Shown: piece by piece, positions 40,265-49,257 of the stretch | Layout of the letters: each line of letters opens with the position of its first letter | Numbering within the stretch: position 1 is the stretch's first letter | NCBI GenBank assembly: GCA_024235715.1 | Contig: JACKLW010000008.1 | Span: 62,001 to 126,000, forward strand | Direction: 5' to 3' | DNA length: 64,000 nucleotides | Origin: Accumulibacter sp. | GTDB lineage: Bacteria; Pseudomonadota; Gammaproteobacteria; Burkholderiales; Rhodocyclaceae | The notes under the pieces: generated by a model | What the model was told of the DNA's origin: nothing | The model's input: only the letters and a program-made list of their open reading frames with translations | Database searches by the model: none | Program-made: the position numbers and the translations under genes

Positions 40265-41593
40265 ATGAATACTTGGCAGGTTGCGATGAGTAACAGGTGC
40301 CGCACGGCGGTGAAGCTGGCCTTGTGCACCGGCGCACTGGCTGCAGGGCAGGTGGCGGCGGGCGGACTGATTCTTTATGAGGTCGGCACTGCCGACGTCG
40401 GCCTGGCTTCGGCGGGCTACGGCGCGCGCGCGCAGGACGCGTCGACCGTACTCAGTAACCCGGCCGGCATGACGCGGCTGGAGGGGACCCAGTTCCTGGC
40501 GGCAGGGCAGGCGCTGTGGAGTAACGCGCAGTTTTCGGCAGGCGCCGGCACGTCGCCGGGGCTTGGACGCGACGATGGCGGCTACGCGCTGGGATCGGAC
40601 GGCTGGTTCGTCGGCGGCGGCGGCTTCCTGAGCTACAGCGTGTCGCCCGAGCTCAAGCTCGGCTTCGCGCTCACCGGCAACGTGGGCATGCCCTTGAACT
40701 ACGACAACGACTGGGTGGGCAGGTACTACGTTCAGAAAACCACCCTGCTCGGTGTCTCCTTCCTGCCGTCGATTGCCTACAAGGTGAACGACAAACTCTC
40801 GCTCGGCGCGAGCGTGAACGCGATGTACGGGAAGTACAGCAACCAGGTGGCGATCAACAACTTTGCGCCGCGGTTTGGCGACGGGCGGCTCAAGCTCGAG
40901 GACAATACCTGGGGCTGGGGTCTCAACCTTGGCATGCTCTACGAAATCGATCCGGGTACTCGCCTGGGGCTGACCTGGAATTCGCAGGTCGATCTCGATT
41001 TCAAGGCCTCGGCGAAGTTCTCGAACCTTGCGCCCGGGCTGGCGACCGTTCTCGGCAATCGTGGCGCGCTGAATTCGGATATCAAGGTCGGTATCAAGGT
41101 ACCGCAGCAGGTCATGGGCAGTATCTTTACGCAGGTGAATGATCGCTGGGCGGTACTGGGGAGCGTCGGCTGGCAACAGTGGTCGAAGTTCGGTCAGGTC
41201 CAGCTTGGTATCGACAACCCGTCGACAGACAGCAGCCTCACCACCGACCTTGATTTCAAGGATACCTGGCACCTTGCCGCCGGCGCGCAGTATCGTATCA
41301 GCGAACCCTGGCTGCTCAATCTTGGTGTTGCCTACGACTCGAGCCTGCAGTCGGGCGATGTCTCGCCCCTGCTGCCCGTTGGTTCGGCGTGGCGCTTCGG
41401 CATCGGTGGCGAGCAGAAGTTGAGCAAGACAGCCTCCTGGGGCATTGCGGGGGAGTACCTCTACGGCGGAACGCTCGACACCGATCAGCGGAGTACGCTG
41501 CCGGTGGCGGTGGGCGGGCGCGGTGACCTGGTCGGCTCGTACAAGAACCTCGGGACCATCTTTGTTGCGGCCTATTACAACTGGAAGTTCTAG
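40265..41593 (+). CDS. OmpP1/FadL-family outer membrane transporter
   Basis: 442 residues. A signal peptide (LALCTGALAAGQVAAGG) precedes the FadL N-terminal hatch signature LASAGYGARAQDASTVLSNP-A-G-M-T-R-L. A 14-stranded barrel pattern runs to the terminal aromatic FVAAYYNWKF, the outer membrane insertion signal ending in Phe. FadL-type channels take up long-chain fatty acids or other hydrophobic compounds. Two in-frame ATG codons, 40265 and 24 bases later, are possible starts; the first is used. It closes the cluster of exported proteins. Confidence 0.88.
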   Translation: MNTWQVAMSNRCRTAVKLALCTGALAAGQVAAGGLILYEVGTADVGLASAGYGARAQDASTVLSNPAGMTRLEGTQFLAAGQALWSNAQFSAGAGTSPGLGRDDGGYALGSDGWFVGGGGFLSYSVSPELKLGFALTGNVGMPLNYDNDWVGRYYVQKTTLLGVSFLPSIAYKVNDKLSLGASVNAMYGKYSNQVAINNFAPRFGDGRLKLEDNTWGWGLNLGMLYEIDPGTRLGLTWNSQVDLDFKASAKFSNLAPGLATVLGNRGALNSDIKVGIKVPQQVMGSIFTQVNDRWAVLGSVGWQQWSKFGQVQLGIDNPSTDSSLTTDLDFKDTWHLAAGAQYRISEPWLLNLGVAYDSSLQSGDVSPLLPVGSAWRFGIGGEQKLSKTASWGIAGEYLYGGTLDTDQRSTLPVAVGGRGDLVGSYKNLGTIFVAAYYNWKF

Positions 41594-41654
41594 GGTGAGG
41601 CGTGCCCGCGCTGCGCCTGACTTCGGATGAGGGTTTTGCCAGTGGGCGGGACCG

Positions 41655-42335
41655 ATGAGTGACGCGGCCAGGCCGTCGCAGCCGCTGATGGCCTGCCAGG
41701 AATGCGACCTGCTGCAGCGCATCCCGGCGCTTCCGGTTGGTGGCCGGGCGCGCTGCGCGCGTTGCGGCTTCCTGCTGGCGGCGAGGCCGCGTGATCCGCT
41801 CGAGCTGCCGCTGGTGCTCACGCTCACCGCGCTGATCGTCTTCATCGTCGCCAATGCCATGCCGCTGATGGATCTTGCGGCGGTCGGGCGCTACTCGAGC
41901 ACGACGATCCTCGGCGGTGCCCGCCAGATGTGGCTGGACGGCGAACGCATCACCGCCATGATCGTCGTTTTCTGCGCGGTGATCGCCCCGGCGCTGTACC
42001 TGCTCCTGATGCTGGCCGTGCTTATCGCTGCCAGGCGGCCACCACTGCCGCACTGGAGCGGCGAGTTGCTGCGCTGGGGGCTGCACATGCAACCCTGGGC
42101 GATGTACGACGTGATGTTGCTGGGCATTCTCGTGGCGCTGATCAAGATCGCCCAACTGGCAACCGTAGACCCCGGCATTGGCTTGTTTGCGATGGGCCTG
42201 CTGGCGGTTCTGTTGCCGGCGATTGCGGTCACTTTCGACGCCCGCGAAGTCTGGAAGCGCGTCGCATGGAAGCATGGCGACGACCTGGCTGCAGCGGCAT
42301 TTGCCGACGAGGATCATCTGGAGCGCGGCCGATGA
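41655..42335 (+). CDS. pqiA: Paraquat-inducible protein A, first half-protein
   Basis: 226 residues. A cytoplasmic zinc ribbon (CQECDLLQRIPALPVGGRARC-x2-C) is followed by four transmembrane helices of one PqiA domain, with LLRWGLHMQPWAMYDVMLLG. E. coli PqiA has two such domains fused; here they are separate genes, as in many betaproteobacteria. PqiA anchors the PqiB needle that spans the envelope for lipid transport. Its stop overlaps the second pqiA start. Confidence 0.88.
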   Translation: MSDAARPSQPLMACQECDLLQRIPALPVGGRARCARCGFLLAARPRDPLELPLVLTLTALIVFIVANAMPLMDLAAVGRYSSTTILGGARQMWLDGERITAMIVVFCAVIAPALYLLLMLAVLIAARRPPLPHWSGELLRWGLHMQPWAMYDVMLLGILVALIKIAQLATVDPGIGLFAMGLLAVLLPAIAVTFDAREVWKRVAWKHGDDLAAAAFADEDHLERGR

Positions 42336-42973
42336 GCGGCGCTGTCGTGACCGGGGCGCAGGCGGGACTGGTTTCCTGCGAAACCTGCAAATTGCTCACG
42401 CGGCCGGTTCACCCCGAGCATGCCGGCCACTGCCCGCGCTGCGGCGCGACACTGGAAGTTCGCCGCGTACAGTCGTTGCAGCGTACCTGGGCGCTGATCA
42501 TCGCCGCGGCGATCTGCTACATCCCGGCCAACCTGCTGCCGGTTATGGTCAGCAACACCTTTGCCACCTCCGATGCCGAAACGATCATGGGCGGCGTGGT
42601 TTACCTGTATACCTCCGGATCCTGGCCGCTGGCGCTTATCGTGCTCGTCGCCAGCGTCATGGTACCGCTTGGCAAGTTGCTTGCGCTCGGTTACCTTCTG
42701 GTCAGCGTTCAGCGCGGGACGGCAAGGGGCCACCACGAGCGCGCGCGTCTGTTCCGGATCGTCGTCTTCATTGGTCGCTGGTCGATGCTCGACGTTTTCG
42801 TCGCCACGTTCACCGTGGCGCTGGTGCAACTGCAACCGCTGATGTCGGTGCTGCCGGGGGCCGGAGTGCTGTTCTTCGCGGCCGTGGTGGTGCTGACCAT
42901 GCTGGCGGCGGAGACCTTCGATCCCCGCCTGCTCTGGGATTCGGCAACAAATATGGAGAAGCACGATGGCTGA
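42332..42973 (+). CDS. pqiA: Paraquat-inducible protein A, second half-protein
   Basis: 213 residues from ATG 42332 (ATGA overlap with the first pqiA). A zinc ribbon (CETCKLL ... CPRCGATL) precedes four helices; IPANLLPVMVSNTF, MGGVVYLYTSGSWPLALIV and IGRWSMLDVFVATF are the PqiA/YebS signatures. It corresponds to the C-terminal half of E. coli PqiA. It overlaps pqiB by 8 bases, so all pqi genes are tightly coupled. Confidence 0.9.
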   Translation: MSGAVVTGAQAGLVSCETCKLLTRPVHPEHAGHCPRCGATLEVRRVQSLQRTWALIIAAAICYIPANLLPVMVSNTFATSDAETIMGGVVYLYTSGSWPLALIVLVASVMVPLGKLLALGYLLVSVQRGTARGHHERARLFRIVVFIGRWSMLDVFVATFTVALVQLQPLMSVLPGAGVLFFAAVVVLTMLAAETFDPRLLWDSATNMEKHDG

Positions 42974-44627
42974 CGGCCGCGAACGCGACGACCTTCCACA
43001 GGCGACGGTCGTGCCGAAGAAGCGGACCCGGGTGTCGACGGTGTGGGTCATCCCGATCCTCGCGGCGGTGGTCGCCGTCGGCATCGCGGTGCAGCGGGTT
43101 CTCAGTGAAGGCCCGACGATCAGCATCGTCTTCAAGAATGCGCAGGGCATCGAAGCCGGCAAGACCGTGATCAAGTACAAGGACGTCACTATCGGGCAGG
43201 TTGCTGCCGTACAGCTTTCCGACGATTACAGCAGCGTCGCGGTGACCGCCAAGATCGCCAAGAGCGCGGCCGGCCTGATGGTCAAGGATGCGAAGTTCTG
43301 GATCGTCGAGCCGCGCATCACGCTGAGCGGTGTCTCGGGTCTCGGCACGCTTCTCTCCGGCAACTACATCGGTTTCGAGGCCGGCAAGTCGGAGAGCAGC
43401 GAGCGCAGCTTCAGCGGGCTGGAAGTACCGCCGATCATTACCGGCGATCAGCCAGGACGGCAGTTCTTGCTCCATGCCAAGGACCTCGGCTCGCTGGGTA
43501 TCGGCTCGCCGGTCTATTACCGGCGACTGCCGGCTGGCCAGGTGGTCGCCTACGAACTGGCGAAGGACGGCAACTCCGTCGAGATCAAGATCTTCGTTGC
43601 CGCCCCCTACGACAAGTTCGTCAACCCCGGAACACGCTTCTGGAACGCCAGCGGTGTCGAAGTCTCGCTCGGCGCCGATGGTCTGGACGTGCAGACCCAA
43701 TCGATGGTTGCGCTGATCGCCGGTGGGCTGGCGTTTGAGACGCCGCCGTTTTCGCGGCAAGCGGAAGCGGCTGCCGCCGACACCGAGTTCACCCTGCACG
43801 GCGACCAGGTGACGGCGATGAAGCAGCCGGAGCCGATGGCGAGGCGCTACGTGCTGCACTTCGACGAGTCGCTGCGCGGGCTGTCGATCGGCGCACCAGT
43901 CACTCTGCTTGGCCTGCCAGGCGGCGAGGTTACCAGCGTCGGGCTCGACATCGACCCGAAGACCAAGCGTCTTCGCGGCCGTGTCGAATTCGTCGTCTAT
44001 CCCGAGCGGCTGATTGCGCAACTGCACAACGCGCAACCAGTCCGGGACGACATGCTCGCCCGTGTCAGCCCCAAGAGGGAGGCCTTCTTCGAGCGGATGG
44101 TCGAGGATTTTGGCCTGCGTGCGCAGATTCAGAGTGGCAACCTGTTGACCGGCCAACGTTACGTGTCCTTCGATTTTCACCCGGAGGCGCCGAAGGTAAA
44201 GGTCGACTGGAGCGAGGACAAGTCGGTGGTGCCTTCGATCCCGAGTACGCTACCGAACTTCGAGGCGAAGATCGGCAGTATCCTCGCCAAGCTCGACAAG
44301 CTGCCGTATGAGTCGCTCGGGGTCGAAGCCAAAAAGACGCTCGTAACGCTGAACCAGACGCTGAAGGATGCCGACAAGGCCGTGAAGCGCTTCGATTCGG
44401 ACGTCACGCCGGACCTCAAGAAAGTTCTTGAGGAGATCCGGCGGGCAACCGCGTCGGCCGATCAGCTTATCAAGAATACGGACAAGAGCCTCCTGGCACC
44501 GGATTCCGCCGGGCAGCAGGAGTTGCGTGACGCCATGCGCGAGGTTGCCCGCGCGGCGCGCTCGCTGCGCGTGCTGACCGACTATCTCGACCGGCATCCG
44601 GAAGCACTGATTCGCGGCAAGAACTGA
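42966..44627 (+). CDS. pqiB: PqiB, MCE-domain envelope-spanning lipid transport protein
   Basis: 553 residues. A membrane anchor (VSTVWVIPILAAVVAVGIAV) is followed by three MCE/MlaD domains, beginning near ISIVFKNAQGIEAGKTVIKY, near DLGSLGIGSPVYYRRLPAGQ and near DESLRGLSIGAPVTLLGLPG, and by a long C-terminal helical region (about 420-535) that forms the needle tube in E. coli PqiB. The hexamer bridges inner and outer membranes and is thought to move phospholipids. PqiC is encoded next. Confidence 0.93.
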   Translation: MADGRERDDLPQATVVPKKRTRVSTVWVIPILAAVVAVGIAVQRVLSEGPTISIVFKNAQGIEAGKTVIKYKDVTIGQVAAVQLSDDYSSVAVTAKIAKSAAGLMVKDAKFWIVEPRITLSGVSGLGTLLSGNYIGFEAGKSESSERSFSGLEVPPIITGDQPGRQFLLHAKDLGSLGIGSPVYYRRLPAGQVVAYELAKDGNSVEIKIFVAAPYDKFVNPGTRFWNASGVEVSLGADGLDVQTQSMVALIAGGLAFETPPFSRQAEAAAADTEFTLHGDQVTAMKQPEPMARRYVLHFDESLRGLSIGAPVTLLGLPGGEVTSVGLDIDPKTKRLRGRVEFVVYPERLIAQLHNAQPVRDDMLARVSPKREAFFERMVEDFGLRAQIQSGNLLTGQRYVSFDFHPEAPKVKVDWSEDKSVVPSIPSTLPNFEAKIGSILAKLDKLPYESLGVEAKKTLVTLNQTLKDADKAVKRFDSDVTPDLKKVLEEIRRATASADQLIKNTDKSLLAPDSAGQQELRDAMREVARAARSLRVLTDYLDRHPEALIRGKN

Positions 44628-44639
44628 GGAGAGACTCCG

Positions 44640-45212
44640 ATGCGTCACCTGATTGCCATAGCCACTGCTGTTCTGCTGGTCGCAATCGCCGCCGCCTGCA
44701 GTTCGCCGCCAGCGCGCTTCTACACCCTGAGCGGCCCGACGCCGGTGGGCGGGGACGCGTCGGGTCCGTCGGTCGCCGTCGGCCCGGTGGCGCTGCCGAC
44801 CGTGGTCGATCGGCCACAGATCGTCGTACATTCGGGGGCGAACGAGGTACGCCTGGACGAGTTCAACCGCTGGGCGTCGCCGCTGCCCGAGGATATCGCG
44901 CGCGTGATCGCGGCAAACCTGGCGCAGGAACTCGCGTCGCAGCGCGTCTGGCCCTACGCCCAGAGCACGCAACCCGCGGCCGATTTCCAGGTGCGCATCG
45001 ATATCCAGAAATTCGAATCGACGCTTGGCGACGCGGTCGTGATCGAGGCCTTGTGGAGCGTTCGCCGCATCGCAGGGGACAGTTCGAAGAGCGGGCGATC
45101 ACTGGTGCGCGAGGCAACCGGCGGCAGCGATTTCGAGGCCCTGGTGGCTGCGCATAGCCGCGCGCTGGCGCGCGTCAGCAGTGAGATTGCGGCAGCGATT
45201 CGGGCGCAGTGA
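44640..45212 (+). CDS. pqiC: PqiC, outer membrane lipoprotein of the Pqi system
   Basis: 190 residues with lipobox VAIAAAC (lipid cysteine at residue 20) followed by SSPPARFYTLSG, the standard start of the DUF330/ABC-type auxiliary lipoprotein family. Further family segments are VAVGPVALPTVVDRPQIVVH, NEVRLDEFNRWASPLPEDIA and EALVAAHSRALARVSSEIAA. It caps the PqiB needle at the outer membrane. It is 12 bases after pqiB; its stop overlaps the next gene's GTG. Confidence 0.9.
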   Translation: MRHLIAIATAVLLVAIAAACSSPPARFYTLSGPTPVGGDASGPSVAVGPVALPTVVDRPQIVVHSGANEVRLDEFNRWASPLPEDIARVIAANLAQELASQRVWPYAQSTQPAADFQVRIDIQKFESTLGDAVVIEALWSVRRIAGDSSKSGRSLVREATGGSDFEALVAAHSRALARVSSEIAAAIRAQ

Positions 45213-47974
45213 AGCGAAAACTGCCGGCGCCGGGTTGCCACGCCGTGCGTTGCGGCAGCGCGATGAACGGCCGCCGGCTGATCGCCATCCTGATGGCGGT
45301 GCTGGTGGCGCTGGTCGTGACGCTCCCGCTGCGCGCGGAAGTTGCGCCACAGGCCGACCTGGCGCACGGAATTGCCGCCGAGAATGCCCGCCTGACGGCC
45401 CGGATTGCGGCCACGAGGAGCGCGATCGACCAGGCGCGCAGCGATCTCGAGCAGTCGCGTGGCAGCCAGCGCCAACTCGATCGGCGCTTGCAGCGAATCG
45501 AGCGGCATGCGCAGGTGCACGCTCTCGGGCAGGTCTTCGCGCAGACGGTAATCGAGCAACTGAGTGAGTTGCCCGGCAGCGAGAGCTTCGACGCCGATCA
45601 GCGTGCGCGCGAGAGCCGGCTGGAGGCGGCGAGCGACGCCAGCCTGCGCACCGAACGCGCGCTGGACGAACTCACTGACATGGAAACGGAACTCGTGCTG
45701 CGCTTCGGCGCGGTCACGCCAGCGCTCCCGGACGCCCTGTGGCCGCAGTTCGAAGCCGCAGCGCGGCCGCTACTCGGCGAGCAACAGGTCTTGCTGGCCA
45801 GCCTCGACGAACTGCAGGGGCAGCTGCTGCAGGCGCTGCAGGCGAGCGACGCCGCTGCGCTCGAGTTGGCGCAGCGAACGCAGGCGGCGCGGACGGAACT
45901 GACCCGGCTGCTGTTCTGGGTGCCCGCCCAGCCAAGCCTGCAGACCATCAGCGAGCTCTCCCGGTCCTGGGCGTGGATGACCTCGGCCGCCAACTGGCGT
46001 GCCGCAGCCGTCGCCCTCGCTGGGCAGCTGGCGTGGCGGCCGTTCTGGCCGACGCTGACCCTGCTGCTGGCCGGCGCGCTGTTTCTCGCCCGCAAGCGCC
46101 TGCAGGGGAAGCTCGTCGTGCTCGCCCCGGGTACGGCCAATTCCGAGCGTTACTGGATCGGCTACACGGTTACTGCGCTGGTCATCACCATGGCGCTGGC
46201 GCTGCCCGGCCCGCTGGTATTGTGGACGGCGGCGAAACTGCTGGCGGCGGCTCCCGACGCGCAGCGATTCGCGCTGGCGCTTGCCGCTGCCCTGATGGTG
46301 AGCGCCAAGCTGCTGCTGGCGCTGTCTGCCTTTGCCTGGCTGCTCGACCGGCGCGGTGTCGCCGGCGGCCATTTCGGCTGGGACGAGTCATTGCTGAGCT
46401 TCTCGGGGCACGCGCTGCGCCGGTTCTGCCTGATCTTCGTGCCGCTGTTGTTCGTCGTTGCGCTGAACGGACTGGACCACGCGCCCTATGCGAACCGCGA
46501 GAGCATTGGGCGGATGAGCTTGACCCTGGCGATGCTCGTTGTCGCCATTTTCGTGATCCGCATGCTGCGACGCCAGAGCCCCCTGAGTCAGCGCCTGCGC
46601 GAGCGTGCGCCGCGCAGTTGGGCGGTTCGGCTGCACGCGCTGTGGTTCGGTACTGCCGTGGCGGTACCGCTGGCGATCGCAGCGCTCAGTGCCGCTGGCT
46701 ACTTCGTCGCTGCCGGCTATTTCTTTGCCCATACGCTGATGTCGCTGTTCCTCGTCCTTGGCGCGGTGGCGCTCTACGGTCTGATCGCCTTGTGGGTGCA
46801 GCTCGAGCGTCGACGCCTGCGCCGTCATCAGGCGCTGGAAGCCCTGCGCCAGGCCCGGGCGGCGGCGGCGGAGGGCGACGAGGAAGCGAGCGAGGTCGCC
46901 GAGCCAGCGCCGCCGCGGCTGGACATCGCGGCGATCAGCGAGCAGACACGATCGCTGCTCGACCTGTTCATCACCCTGTTGCTGCTTGGCGGCATCTGGT
47001 GGGTCTGGAAGGATGGCCTGCCGGCGCTGTCGGTGATCACCGACTTTCCCCTGTGGACCTACCATTCCACGGTAGATGGTAAGAACATCACCTTGCCACT
47101 GACTGTCGGCAAGCTGTTCCTGGCAGTCGTCGTCGGCGTGGTGACTGCGGTCGCCGTGCGCAATGTCGGCGCGCTGCTCGACATCGTGCTGCTGCAGCGC
47201 TTCGAGGTGCAGGCCGACGCCACCTACGCGATCAAGGTCGTTACGCGCTATGCGCTCGCCGCCGTCGGCATGGTCAGCGCCTGCAGCATCCTCGGCATCG
47301 CCTGGGGCGACGTGCACTGGCTGATCGCCGCCATGGGCGTGGGCCTGGGCTTCGGTCTGCAGGAGATCGTCGCCAACTTCGTTTCGGGGCTGATCGTTCT
47401 TGCCGAGCGCCCGATCCGCATCGGCGACATCGTCACCGTCGGCGATGTCACCGGCACGGTCGCGCGCATCCGCGCACGCGCCACCGCGGTACTCGATTTC
47501 GACGGCAAGGAAGTCATCATTCCCAACAAGGCCTTCATCACCGGCAGCGTCGTCAACTGGACGCTCTCGAACCAGAACACGCGGCTGCTGCTCAAGGTCG
47601 GGGTGGCCTACGGGAGCGAGATCGCGCTCGTCCAGCGGGTATTGCTGGAGGTGGTGCAGGGCAACGCCGACGTCCTGCAGGATCCGTCGCCGTCGGTTTA
47701 TTTCATGGACTTTGGCGACAGCTCACTCGACTTCGAGGTGCGGGCATTCGTCGGTTCGTTCGACAAACGGCTGCGCGTGACGCACGAACTCAACCTGGCC
47801 ATTGAAGCCGTGCTTGGCGAGCATGGCATCGAGATCCCGTTTCCGCAGCGCGATCTGCACGTTCGCTCGGCGCCAGCCCTCGCCGGCATGCAGGACGGCG
47901 TCCGGCAGTACGAAGTGGCCGTGCCACCTGGTTCACCGCAAACGGCGCCAGCAACGTCGCCGAGTTCGTCTTGA
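45209..47974 (+). CDS. Large mechanosensitive channel of the MscS family (MscK/DUF3772-like)
   Basis: 921 residues from a GTG overlapping the pqiC stop; an ATG at 45263 gives a cleaner signal peptide (LIAILMAVLVALVVTLPLRA) and is a credible alternative. A coiled-coil periplasmic region (about 50-235) precedes about 11 transmembrane helices. The C-terminal MscS core is clear: AAMGVGLGFGLQEIVANFVS (pore helix), GLIVLAERPIRIGDIVTVGD, AVLDFDGKEVIIPNKAFITG and NWTLSNQNTRLLLKVGVAYG. It releases solutes on hypo-osmotic stress. Being in the pqi transcript suggests a link to envelope stress. Confidence 0.88.
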   Translation: MKRKLPAPGCHAVRCGSAMNGRRLIAILMAVLVALVVTLPLRAEVAPQADLAHGIAAENARLTARIAATRSAIDQARSDLEQSRGSQRQLDRRLQRIERHAQVHALGQVFAQTVIEQLSELPGSESFDADQRARESRLEAASDASLRTERALDELTDMETELVLRFGAVTPALPDALWPQFEAAARPLLGEQQVLLASLDELQGQLLQALQASDAAALELAQRTQAARTELTRLLFWVPAQPSLQTISELSRSWAWMTSAANWRAAAVALAGQLAWRPFWPTLTLLLAGALFLARKRLQGKLVVLAPGTANSERYWIGYTVTALVITMALALPGPLVLWTAAKLLAAAPDAQRFALALAAALMVSAKLLLALSAFAWLLDRRGVAGGHFGWDESLLSFSGHALRRFCLIFVPLLFVVALNGLDHAPYANRESIGRMSLTLAMLVVAIFVIRMLRRQSPLSQRLRERAPRSWAVRLHALWFGTAVAVPLAIAALSAAGYFVAAGYFFAHTLMSLFLVLGAVALYGLIALWVQLERRRLRRHQALEALRQARAAAAEGDEEASEVAEPAPPRLDIAAISEQTRSLLDLFITLLLLGGIWWVWKDGLPALSVITDFPLWTYHSTVDGKNITLPLTVGKLFLAVVVGVVTAVAVRNVGALLDIVLLQRFEVQADATYAIKVVTRYALAAVGMVSACSILGIAWGDVHWLIAAMGVGLGFGLQEIVANFVSGLIVLAERPIRIGDIVTVGDVTGTVARIRARATAVLDFDGKEVIIPNKAFITGSVVNWTLSNQNTRLLLKVGVAYGSEIALVQRVLLEVVQGNADVLQDPSPSVYFMDFGDSSLDFEVRAFVGSFDKRLRVTHELNLAIEAVLGEHGIEIPFPQRDLHVRSAPALAGMQDGVRQYEVAVPPGSPQTAPATSPSSS

Positions 47975-48104
47975 TGCCCTGTGTGGCGTTAGCGACGCCC
48001 GGAGTTCGGCGCCGGCTCGGTTCGGAGAAGGTTTTTTTAACAGTGGCTCGGACCGGTCTGTGACGACCGGCCGCCGCCACGATTTTGCTAGAAGGAGTTG
48101 GAAA

Positions 48105-48653
48105 ATGCGCAGCAGAGTACTGATCGCAACACTGGCGGCAGCAGCCCTGACCTTTGGATGTGTTTCCGAGCAGACCTACAAGGCGGAGGTCCAGAAGACC
48201 GCGCTGTACGAGCAGCTGAGCGCCAAGCTGCAGACGGAACTCAACGCCGACCAGGCTCAGATCGAGCAACTGCAGAACGAGGTGAAGCTGACCCTGGTTG
48301 ACCAGCTGCTCTTCCCCGAAGGCGGCTGGCAGATTCACCGCAAGGGCGAAGAGACGCTCGCCAAGATCGCGCCGACGCTGAGCACCGTACAGGCCAAACG
48401 CATCGTCGTCGAAGGCTACACCGACAACGTGCCGATCGGACCAGAACTCAAGAAGCGTTTCCCGTCGAACTGGGAGTTGTCCACCGCCCGCGCGACCGAT
48501 GTCCTCAGATACCTGGCCGCCAAGGGCGTACCGCAGAGCCTCCTGGCCGCGGAAGGCTTTGGCGACACCCGTCCGGTGGCTTCGAACGATACGCCGCAGG
48601 GAAGAGCCAAAAACCGCCGCGTCGAAATCGTCATTAGTGGCGTAAGTCAGTAA
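48105..48653 (+). CDS. OmpA-family peptidoglycan-binding lipoprotein
   Basis: 182 residues from ATG 48105 after GAAGGAG. Lipobox LTFGC gives a lipoprotein. A short coiled segment (TYKAEVQKTALYEQLSAKLQ and onward) leads to an OmpA-like domain (about 60-180): LLFPEGGWQIHRKGEETLAK, VVEGYTDNVPIGPELKKRFP, NWELSTARATDVLRYL and GRAKNRRVEIVI, with the D and R residues that bind diaminopimelate. It tethers the outer membrane to the cell wall. An apparent decayed relative follows downstream. Confidence 0.9.
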   Translation: MRSRVLIATLAAAALTFGCVSEQTYKAEVQKTALYEQLSAKLQTELNADQAQIEQLQNEVKLTLVDQLLFPEGGWQIHRKGEETLAKIAPTLSTVQAKRIVVEGYTDNVPIGPELKKRFPSNWELSTARATDVLRYLAAKGVPQSLLAAEGFGDTRPVASNDTPQGRAKNRRVEIVISGVSQ

Positions 48654-49257
48654 GGCGCACACGGTGTCGCCGCCGCGGCAGCGACACCAGTGTTGGGCTT
48701 GCTGATGACCTGGCGGCCTGGTATCGACAGTTCGTTGCCGTTGAATGATCCGCATCTGACGACTTGCAGCGCGCTCCTTGCCTACGCAAGGGTGCTCGAT
48801 TTCTGGGACCAGTCGGCCAGGTCCAGCATGATCGTCCGGCCAGGCGGGTTCGGCGGATCGATCGATCGGGCGGGGGAAACCGTGACGCGCGATCTGTCCG
48901 GTTCCGCCGATCCACCGCTCAAACTGTCGGTCAACCTCTACGGCGCGCTCAGGCCGTACAGGCACAACTGCTGCAACGCGGTCTCGCTGGCGAGCGTCTG
49001 AGCAGCAGCGGCGCTGGCGAGGCCAGGCCGATCGCTGGCAACGACGATGAGGCCGGGCGCTCGATGAACCGGCGCGTCGAAATCAACTGCCCGGGCTGAG
49101 CGCAGCTATTCGGCGGCGTGGTGCTCGGGCGACGCTGCGCGTGGCCTGTTGCGGAACCGTTGCCCCTTGCCGGTTCCTGATCAGGACTCAGTCAGGCATC
49201 GGCCGCCGGAAGCCGATCTCCACGGGCGCGCCCGGGGTCCGCGCCCATGCCCGTTTC
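48654..49257. other. Low-coding region containing an OmpA remnant
   Basis: Apart from the OmpA C-terminal fragment at about 48940-49099 no gene is supported. The frame from 48690 has no recognisable family. The stretch is probably the eroded copy of an OmpA gene like its upstream neighbour. Confidence 0.5.
48940..49099 (+). pseudogene. C-terminal fragment of an OmpA-family gene
   Basis: One frame reads QAVQAQLLQRGLAGERLSSS, GAGEARPIAGNDDEAGRSMN and RRVEI before a stop at 49097-49099, the typical end of an OmpA domain (RA-x-AV-x-x-x-L-x-x-x-G ... NRRVEI). The preceding LKLSVNLYGAL is in another frame, indicating a frameshift near 48945. The GHTD half of the domain is not seen. There is no intact start. 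Confidence 0.6.
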
